Source: an uncultured Porphyromonadaceae bacterium
Lineage (GTDB): Bacteria > Bacteroidota > Bacteroidia > Bacteroidales > Muribaculaceae
NCBI GenBank assembly: GCA_900548875.1
Contig: URMA01000055.1
Coordinates: forward strand, 1 to 19,643
Reading direction: 5' to 3'
DNA length: 19,643 nucleotides
The notes beneath the pieces were generated by a model, which saw only the letters and a program-made list of their open reading frames with translations, was not told the DNA's origin and searched no databases. Within the stretch, counting starts at the first letter, position 1, and every line of letters starts with the position of its first letter. Of the stretch, positions 14,139 through 19,643 are shown one piece after another. A program made the position numbers and the translations under genes.

Positions 14139-15563
14139 ATGAAAAGACTACTCTTTATCATATGCGCTCTGATGGCTCTTGCAGCGAGTTCGTGCATCGA
14201 AGACGGATTCACGACAAGCAGCAGCGACCTGCTGAATTTCTCGACCGACACGGTGAGTTTCGACACCGTTTTCACGGACGAGAACACCAGCACACGCCGC
14301 TTTCTTGTCTACAATCCACACAAAAAGCAACTGAACATCGAACATATCTATATGAGCGATTCGCCGGAAGGCGCACAGTTCTTCCTGAATGTCGACGGAC
14401 GCAGCGGCGAAGAGTTCCGCGATATCGAAGTGCGCGGACAGGACAGCATCTATGTATTTGTCAAGGCGCAAGTCAACGCCAATGAGGAGAATCTCCCGTT
14501 CGACGTTTTCGGACATCTGAATTTCGTGACCAACGGCGTGACACAGACCGTCGTGCTGCGTGCAGCCGGACAAAATGCCTACACCATACGCGACTGGCAT
14601 ATCACCGAAAACACGACACTTGCCACCGACCGCCCCTACCGCATCATGGACAGCATCGTGGTAGAGGAAGGGGCAACGCTCACCATTCCTGCCGGCCTCA
14701 CCGTATTTTTCCATGACAAGGGAAGGATAAAGGTGCGGGGCACGCTGAAAGCCATCGGCGAACAGGCACTCCCCATCACGATGCGCGCCGACCGCCTCGA
14801 CCAGGTGGCAGGCGACATTCCTTTCGACCTGATGGCAGGCCAATGGGACGGCATTCTGCTCGAACGCCAGAGTTTCGACAACGAAATGGCATATGTGGTC
14901 ATGCGCGGTTCGTCGACCGGAGTGACAGCCGACTCCTGCGGAGTGCTCGACCGGCGCAAACTCCACCTGTTCAACTCCGTACTTCACAATTCCTCGTCAT
15001 CAGTTCTCACATCCAGCCACTGCTGGATTGATGCCGAAGGCTGCGAATTTTCCGATGCCAACAATGGAGTTGTGACCCTCACAGGCGGCCGCCATGCGTT
15101 CAACAACTGCACCTTTGCCAACTATTACCTGTTCGACGCCATCGGCAGTGCCATCGTCACCATAGGCTATGTGCTGCCCGACGAGCAGATTTACGATAAC
15201 CCGCTGATGGAGGCGGTGTTCAACAACTGCATCATCTACGGAAACACCTCCGACATCTCTCACGGCGACCTTGCCGGCTCCAATGTAAAGCTGCAATACT
15301 GCCTGCTCCGCTCCAAAGGCGAGGACGACAATAATTTCATTGCCTGCACCTGGGGAGGCGACCCGAAATTCTATACCGTCCGCGAAGAATACGTTTTCGA
15401 CTACCGCCTGAAGGACGAAAGCGATGCCATCGGCAAAGGAAACACGGCTCTCTGCCCAGAGAATGCCCGTTACGACCGCTTCGGCAATGACCGCATGCAA
15501 GCAACCGGCCTCGACCTCGGTGCCTATGTCTATATTCCCGAACCTAAAGAAGAACAGCAATGA
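14139..15563 (+). CDS. Beta-helix-like surface lipoprotein
   Basis: The 474-residue product has a lipoprotein signal peptide (lipobox AASSC, acceptor Cys19) followed at once by acidic residues (IED), a feature linked in Bacteroidota to export to the cell surface. Residues about 30-150 look like a beta-sandwich that opens NFSTDTVSFDTVFTDENTST. From about 165 on, short strands repeat with runs such as VVEEGATLTIPAGLTVFF, GRIKVRGTLKAIG, NGVVTLTGGRHAFNNCTFAN and FNNCIIYGNTSDIS, the pattern of a right-handed parallel beta-helix. The C-terminal part has DLGAYVYIPEP. The substrate is unknown; some beta-helix proteins bind or cut polysaccharides, but no catalytic residues can be named. The stop overlaps the folB start by 4 nt (ATGA), so translation is coupled. 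Confidence 0.82.
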   Translation: MKRLLFIICALMALAASSCIEDGFTTSSSDLLNFSTDTVSFDTVFTDENTSTRRFLVYNPHKKQLNIEHIYMSDSPEGAQFFLNVDGRSGEEFRDIEVRGQDSIYVFVKAQVNANEENLPFDVFGHLNFVTNGVTQTVVLRAAGQNAYTIRDWHITENTTLATDRPYRIMDSIVVEEGATLTIPAGLTVFFHDKGRIKVRGTLKAIGEQALPITMRADRLDQVAGDIPFDLMAGQWDGILLERQSFDNEMAYVVMRGSSTGVTADSCGVLDRRKLHLFNSVLHNSSSSVLTSSHCWIDAEGCEFSDANNGVVTLTGGRHAFNNCTFANYYLFDAIGSAIVTIGYVLPDEQIYDNPLMEAVFNNCIIYGNTSDISHGDLAGSNVKLQYCLLRSKGEDDNNFIACTWGGDPKFYTVREEYVFDYRLKDESDAIGKGNTALCPENARYDRFGNDRMQATGLDLGAYVYIPEPKEEQQ

Positions 15564-15913
15564 AAACCTCCATATCGCTCAACGACATGCCTTTCTATGC
15601 CTATCACGGCGTACTTGAGCAGGAACGCACCGTAGGCAACCGGTTCACCGTATCGGTCACCGTCGACTATCCCTTTGAACGGGCCATGCAGACCGACGAG
15701 CTCGACGGCACGCTGAACTACGCGGAACTTTACGCCCTTGTACAAAGGGAGATGAAAACGCCGTCGAAACTGCTTGAACACGTGGCAGGACGCATCATCA
15801 ATGCCATCCGTCGGGAATTTCCCGAAGTCACAGGCGGACGCATCACCATTGCCAAACAGAAACCGCCCATTCCGGGCAGCGTGTCGCCTTCGGCAGTAAC
15901 CGTTGAATGGTAA
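15560..15913 (+). CDS. folB: Dihydroneopterin aldolase FolB
   Basis: FolB converts 7,8-dihydroneopterin to 6-hydroxymethyl-7,8-dihydropterin and glycolaldehyde in folate synthesis. The 117-residue protein has the usual length. Residues that correspond to the S. aureus active site are Glu22 (in YHGVLEQERTVG), Tyr54 (in TLNYAELY) and Lys99 (in ITIAKQKPPIPG), and LLEHVAGRI near 71-79 also fits. The enzyme forms a ring-shaped homo-oligomer in its family. The ATG overlaps the upstream lipoprotein stop by 4 nt. No other folate gene is adjacent, so the pairing with a surface lipoprotein looks incidental. A hairpin follows 10 bp downstream. Confidence 0.95.
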   Translation: MKTSISLNDMPFYAYHGVLEQERTVGNRFTVSVTVDYPFERAMQTDELDGTLNYAELYALVQREMKTPSKLLEHVAGRIINAIRREFPEVTGGRITIAKQKPPIPGSVSPSAVTVEW

Positions 15914-15923
15914 CAAGAACAAC

Positions 15924-15975
15924 GCCGCCGGACCGTGTGGAAAGCCACATAGCCCGGCGGCAGTATTTTCTATTT
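15924..15975. terminator. Shared terminator hairpin between convergent folB and the DUF4249 gene
   Basis: The stem GCCGCCGG (15924-15931) pairs with CCGGCGGC (15954-15961), and an inner GTGTGG/CCACAT stem extends it. The downstream sequence AGTATTTTCTATTTTCC is T-rich for the plus direction. The minus side is less T-rich. It lies between the folB stop (15913) and the DUF4249 stop (15992), so it probably ends folB and may end both. Confidence 0.7.
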
Positions 15976-15991
15976 TCCGTTTATTTTACCA

Positions 15992-16957
15992 CTATTTTTG
16001 GGGGAGTTCGGTGTCGAACGATGAAACATATTGCGAAGCCATTATCCCCGTGCCTCCAACGACATTCGAATAGATGACAACCGGCTCTTTCAGCCCCAGG
16101 CCGCCCAAGTCGGAATCCTCGCGCTGCTGTGACTTGAACACGCTGCGCAGATACTTGTAGTAGTCCTCCGAAATGCTACGCAGGCAGAACCGGCGTTCCG
16201 GCAACATGGCCATTGAATTGTCCACCTCCTTCACACGGATTCCATAATGCTGCCCGTCGATCGTTTCATCGGAGAACACACAGCCCCAGTCGTTCCAGAT
16301 GTCGCCGCTAGTGATGTCGAGTATGTCCTTATTTTGCGAAACAAAGAGCGGATCGGTGTAGTAGACGTACATCGGACTGAAATCAGCCCACCAATTGTTT
16401 TCAACGGCAAGCACCGTCAGCAGGTAGTAGTTCTTTTCGCCGGCCGGGTCCGTGAACCATACCGTATATTCGGCGGCATAGCGCATCCATGATTCTATAT
16501 TGTCAAGCAATTTTCCATCTACCGACTCAATCGGTACCTGACGGGGCACCACATCCGTCACGCTCGCATCGCCATAACGGGTAGCGGCACGGATCTCCAC
16601 CTTATCGCCTGCATGAGGCACGTAATCCGACATATACACCCATTTGTGCTTCCGCAGTTCCGCGTCGGAACCGGGATAGAAAATACCGGAATCCCAATCA
16701 AATTCCTTTCCCGTCATTTTCTGGACGAATTGATCGTTGACATACAGCGAAACGTCCGCATCACGAATCAACAAATCGTCGACCGACTCATCGTAGCGGT
16801 ACGTGCGAGAAATGCTTGCCATCACCACCGTGTCGGGATTGGCTACGGCATTGATGACGGGCGCGGGTTCGGGCATCAGATCGTCGAACTCAATATCTGA
16901 ATAGCACGACGGCAACAGGATGGCCGCAAGCAGTGCAATATATAGTTTCTTCCACAT
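15992..16957 (-). CDS. DUF4249 family outer-membrane lipoprotein, partner of the TonB-dependent receptor
   Basis: The 321-residue protein has a lipoprotein signal peptide (lipobox LLPSC, acceptor Cys18) and an acidic stretch soon after (SDIEFDD). Residues about 33-130 hold the N-terminal beta-domain usual for DUF4249, with VINAVANPDTVVMASISRTY near 34-53 and DADVSLYVNDQF near 67-78. An aromatic-rich middle follows (NNWWADFSPMYVYYTDP near 186-202), then CLRSISEDYYKYLRSV near 261-276 and a GGLGLKEPVVIYSNVVGGTG stretch near 285-304 that is typical of the family. DUF4249 lipoproteins sit next to TonB-dependent receptors and are thought to work with them at the cell surface, though the ligand is unknown. 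The gene starts 6 bp after the receptor stop. Confidence 0.85.
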   Translation of the reverse strand: MWKKLYIALLAAILLPSCYSDIEFDDLMPEPAPVINAVANPDTVVMASISRTYRYDESVDDLLIRDADVSLYVNDQFVQKMTGKEFDWDSGIFYPGSDAELRKHKWVYMSDYVPHAGDKVEIRAATRYGDASVTDVVPRQVPIESVDGKLLDNIESWMRYAAEYTVWFTDPAGEKNYYLLTVLAVENNWWADFSPMYVYYTDPLFVSQNKDILDITSGDIWNDWGCVFSDETIDGQHYGIRVKEVDNSMAMLPERRFCLRSISEDYYKYLRSVFKSQQREDSDLGGLGLKEPVVIYSNVVGGTGIMASQYVSSFDTELPQK

Positions 16958-16963
16958 AGTCTG

Positions 16964-19195
16964 TTAAAAATAATAAGTGTAGGACACATTCGGAATTATC
17001 GGGAAAATGGAAAAAGTTTCGTAGGCCACATCCCAGGGTCGACTGGAACCACTACTTCCCGTCGACGAATAGGCCACCGTCTTGCGCGTGCGCACCACCA
17101 TCGGATTCATGCGGCAATAGGCATTGTAGAGGCCGACACGCCATACGCCCTTACGGCCCTTTTTCAGCTGTCGGGTGAAGGATGCGCTCAGGTCCAGACG
17201 GTGGTAAGCCGGCAGACGCACATTGTTGCGGCTCGTATAGTAAGGCAGGCCGAGGTTCTCGTTTTCCCCGTCGCTCGGCGCTATCCAATCGGGAATGCCG
17301 GTATCCTGAAATCCCTGGGAAAGTCCGACAGGCACTGTCATGCGGTTGCCCGTAGCAAATACCCAGGCGGCATTCAGTTCGATACGGTCATTGAGCTTGT
17401 AGTTTGCGGTAATATTGATTTTGTGGCGGGTATCAAACTTGGCAGGATACCATTCGCCACGATTGATGCCGTCCACTTTCCGGTCGTTCCACATCAGCCC
17501 GTAGCTAAAGCTGCCGGTAAGTTTGCCCACGTTTCGGGTTACAGTCAGCTCACCGCCGTAAACACGTCCTTTTCCATACAGGATGTTTTCCATCTTGTCG
17601 TATCCGTAGGCATAGTCCTCGTTCACTTCCGCCACTCCGTCAAGCCACTTGTAGTAGCCTTCGAGCGAAAACGAATAGCCGCGCTCCCAGTCGTAGAACA
17701 GTCCGGCGGAAATCTGGTCGCTGATCAACGGACCGGCATCCTTGCCCATCGGCATCCAGTTGTCGGTAGGCAGGTTCACATAGCTGTCGCTCACCTGCTG
17801 CACATATTGTCCCATCCGGGCATAGCCGGCCTTGAAACTGAGATTCGGCATAAAGCGGAAATTGACGAGGAAACGCGGCTCGAGCGAGGTTTCCCACCGG
17901 TCATAGATGTGTATCGCCGAATAGCGCAGACCTGCATCCAGCCCCAACCATGATAGCGGATTCCAGGCGAAATCGGCATAAACGCCGCCTTCGTTGGCAA
18001 AAATCCGATAGTCGGAGAACGTGACATCTTTCGTGTCCTGATTCTTTTCCGTACGGTACGTACCGTAGGAAGGCAGGAAATTATGGTGCTGAAAATATCC
18101 GCCAAAACGGAAATCATAGTTGGAGCGTGAATATTTCCAACGGGCAAAAAGCGAAATGTCGTCCACAGAATTACGGTCCTCACGATAGGCATTGTCCGTA
18201 TCCTGATATTTTTCAGAAATCAGTTCCCTATCATACAGCGACTTGTAGCGCGTAAACGAAGCCGTTATGTCCGAAGTCAACCAGTCATTGTATCGGTACC
18301 ACCATCCGAGAGAAGCCAGCGTGTTTCCCCATCGCAGCTTGTCGACATTGCGCTCCAAGCTATGGTCTTCGGGATTGTCCTTGCCCGTCTCCGTTTCGCT
18401 GCCGAATTTCATCAGGTCGCTGCCCCAATACACGTTCATATACATCCGGCTACGGTCGGAAAAACGATGGTCAATCCGTGCATTGACATCCGTGAAGGCA
18501 TACCGTGCAATGGTTTTGGCAGCGCCTTCGTCCTTCAACTTGTTGATGATGGCAAGCGCAGGTGCGGAAAGCACATCCAGCCACGAGCGGCGCACGGAAA
18601 CATCAAACGCCGTCTTGCCCTTGAATATCGGTCCCGTAAGGTGTACCATACCCGATGTCAGCCCCAGCGATGCGGCTCCGTGATAGTTTTCAAAGTCGGG
18701 GGAAGCCGTGCGGATATCCACCACGCTCGAAAGCCGTCCGCCGTACTGTGCCGGGAATGACGATTTATAGAAAGTGACGTTGTCGACTATTTCCGTATTG
18801 AACGAAGAAAACAGACCGCCAAGGTGACTGATCTGATAAAGAGGCACACCGTCGAGCAATATCAGGTTCTGGTCGTTGCTTCCGCCACGCACATACAGTC
18901 CGGAAAAACCCTCAACGCCTTCCGAAACACCGGGCTGGAAAGCCAAAGCCTTGATAATGTCGGGCTCGCCGGTCATCGACGGCAGGCTCAACAGTTGCTG
19001 CTTGTCCATCTGCAACATTCCCATGTCAAGCGTCGAGGCATCGGAACGCTTGTTGGCACCTGCCACAGTCTCCACCTCCGGAAGCACGACGCCATCAGGA
19101 AGGAAATCCGTAGAATCGTTTTTTTCAACGGTTGTCTGCGCAAATGAACTGAAACAGACAACTCCTGCCACAAAAGACAGCCAATAGAATCTCAT
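16964..19195 (-). CDS. TonB-dependent outer-membrane receptor
   Basis: The 743-residue receptor has a signal peptide ending VCFSSFAQ (cleavage near residue 20). The plug domain starts almost at once, with DIIKALAFQPGVSEGVEGFS near 80-99, LYVRGGSNDQNLILLDGVPLY near 100-120 and FPAQYGGRLSSVVDIRT near 148-164. A beta-barrel with many aromatic strands follows and ends in the outer-membrane signature SYTYYF with C-terminal Phe. The CarboxypepD-like N-terminal domain found in many Bacteroidota receptors of this kind is missing; only about 40 residues lie between signal and plug. The ATG at 19195 was chosen because it begins the signal peptide; an in-frame GTG at 19207 would add four residues. A DUF4249 lipoprotein follows. 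The substrate is unknown and it is not a SusC-type protein. Confidence 0.95.
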   Translation of the reverse strand: MRFYWLSFVAGVVCFSSFAQTTVEKNDSTDFLPDGVVLPEVETVAGANKRSDASTLDMGMLQMDKQQLLSLPSMTGEPDIIKALAFQPGVSEGVEGFSGLYVRGGSNDQNLILLDGVPLYQISHLGGLFSSFNTEIVDNVTFYKSSFPAQYGGRLSSVVDIRTASPDFENYHGAASLGLTSGMVHLTGPIFKGKTAFDVSVRRSWLDVLSAPALAIINKLKDEGAAKTIARYAFTDVNARIDHRFSDRSRMYMNVYWGSDLMKFGSETETGKDNPEDHSLERNVDKLRWGNTLASLGWWYRYNDWLTSDITASFTRYKSLYDRELISEKYQDTDNAYREDRNSVDDISLFARWKYSRSNYDFRFGGYFQHHNFLPSYGTYRTEKNQDTKDVTFSDYRIFANEGGVYADFAWNPLSWLGLDAGLRYSAIHIYDRWETSLEPRFLVNFRFMPNLSFKAGYARMGQYVQQVSDSYVNLPTDNWMPMGKDAGPLISDQISAGLFYDWERGYSFSLEGYYKWLDGVAEVNEDYAYGYDKMENILYGKGRVYGGELTVTRNVGKLTGSFSYGLMWNDRKVDGINRGEWYPAKFDTRHKINITANYKLNDRIELNAAWVFATGNRMTVPVGLSQGFQDTGIPDWIAPSDGENENLGLPYYTSRNNVRLPAYHRLDLSASFTRQLKKGRKGVWRVGLYNAYCRMNPMVVRTRKTVAYSSTGSSGSSRPWDVAYETFSIFPIIPNVSYTYYF

Positions 19196-19369
19196 ATCAT
19201 TTATCACTTTTCATTAGTCGGAAACAATGCCGGACATCACCGGCTTTTTCCATTACGTTACCAATCGGTTTTTTGACTTTCTAACTAAAGTACACAACAT
19301 CGACAGCCATATTCTGTTTGGCTGTCTAATGACCGTTTCGGGTTAAACCGCTTTACATTTTTAATTTCG

Positions 19370-19400
19370 CAAAAGTATAAAAAAATTACCCCCCCGAAAA
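19370..19400 (-). promoter_or_regulatory. Promoter of the TonB receptor operon
   Basis: TACTTTTG (19370-19377, minus) matches TAnnTTTG, and a TTTC that is a three-of-four match to the -33 element lies about 18 bp upstream (19396-19399). Transcription would start near 19362, giving a leader of about 165 nt with no recognised regulatory motif. Confidence 0.45.
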
Positions 19401-19419
19401 ATTAACATAAATTATATTT

Positions 19420-19643
19420 TCAACCAACAATGGTAATAATCAAAAGAAGCAGGGAATAAATCAGCATGTTGCGGGCAGTGGCCCCCAACAGCGGATTGAG
19501 AGCGGCACCGGTAGAGCGGCGTATTCTCGCCCACGTGGCAAGATGCAGCAACAGATAGACCAACGGAGCGGCCACGAATTTCCATTCCGCCCACACGTCG
19601 AAGGTCAACGCCACGGCTGCTATTCCGAAAAGCAGATAGGCCG
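19420..19643 (-). CDS. menA: Probable 1,4-dihydroxy-2-naphthoate polyprenyltransferase (MenA), C-terminal fragment
   Basis: The open frame enters from the right edge and stops at 19420, giving about 74 C-terminal residues. Two hydrophobic membrane segments are seen, with a central TGAALNPLLGATARNMLIYS stretch. MenA and related UbiA-family enzymes end with a similar ALNPLLxxTAR-type segment followed by a last membrane helix. MenA attaches the polyprenyl side chain in menaquinone synthesis at the inner membrane. The substrate-binding DxxxD motifs lie outside the window, so the assignment rests on this tail alone; another UbiA-family enzyme is possible. The gene reads toward the TonB receptor in the same direction, with about 224 bp between them. 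Confidence 0.6.
   Translation of the reverse strand, partial: AYLLFGIAAVALTFDVWAEWKFVAAPLVYLLLHLATWARIRRSTGAALNPLLGATARNMLIYSLLLLIITIVG

Noticed and set aside
13604..14485. A 293-codon plus-strand frame spanning cvpA and the start of the beta-helix lipoprotein gene
   Set aside because: It covers cvpA antisense and the lipoprotein gene out of frame, and its translation looks random.
19332..19352. GGGTTAAACCG as a possible operator palindrome upstream of the TonB receptor
   Set aside because: Checking the reverse complement shows the two halves do not match through the centre.

Overview
The window reads as a chromosomal stretch of a Bacteroidales bacterium (Bacteroides/Prevotella-like; the genus cannot be fixed from sequence alone). 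The signs are a fimbrillin/Mfa2-type fimbrial cluster, a TonB-dependent receptor paired with a DUF4249 lipoprotein, a TopA ending in Toprim C-terminal repeats instead of zinc fingers, a sufBCDS operon near cvpA, and several intergenic boxes of the Bacteroidota -7 type (TAnnTTTG). Shine-Dalgarno sequences are mostly absent. No tRNA, rRNA, CRISPR array, transposase or phage gene was seen.

Layout. (1) 1-3501, minus strand: an apparent operon running leftwards. It holds an uncharacterised multi-pass membrane protein, an OmpA-like/DUF3575 outer-membrane protein with a charged coiled coil, a FimB/Mfa2-like lipoprotein, and a fimbrillin-like lipoprotein cut by the window edge. A leader of about 370 nt precedes it, containing a hairpin that looks like a minus-strand intrinsic terminator just before the first gene. 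(2) 4131-6461, plus: topA, closed by a clear terminator. It is convergent with the suf operon, and three ~75 bp palindromic repeats sit between them. (3) 6818-11659, minus: sufB-sufC-sufD-sufS, a complete Fe-S cluster assembly operon. SufBCD form the scaffold and ATPase; SufS supplies sulfur from cysteine. (4) 12029-13261 and 13394-13903, minus: a secreted protein of unknown function, then a CvpA-family membrane protein. (5) 14139-15913, plus: a beta-helix-like surface lipoprotein overlapping folB (dihydroneopterin aldolase, folate synthesis) by 4 nt. (6) 15992-19195, minus: a TonB-dependent receptor and its DUF4249 lipoprotein partner, convergent with folB across a shared hairpin. (7) 19420-19643, minus: the C-terminal end of a probable MenA (menaquinone biosynthesis).

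Most genes are housekeeping or cell-envelope functions typical of the phylum. The least explained parts are the fimbrial operon with its membrane-protein first gene and possible attenuator, the palindromic repeat family, the structured leader before sufB, and the secreted protein lying between cvpA and sufB. No convincing wholly new system was found.
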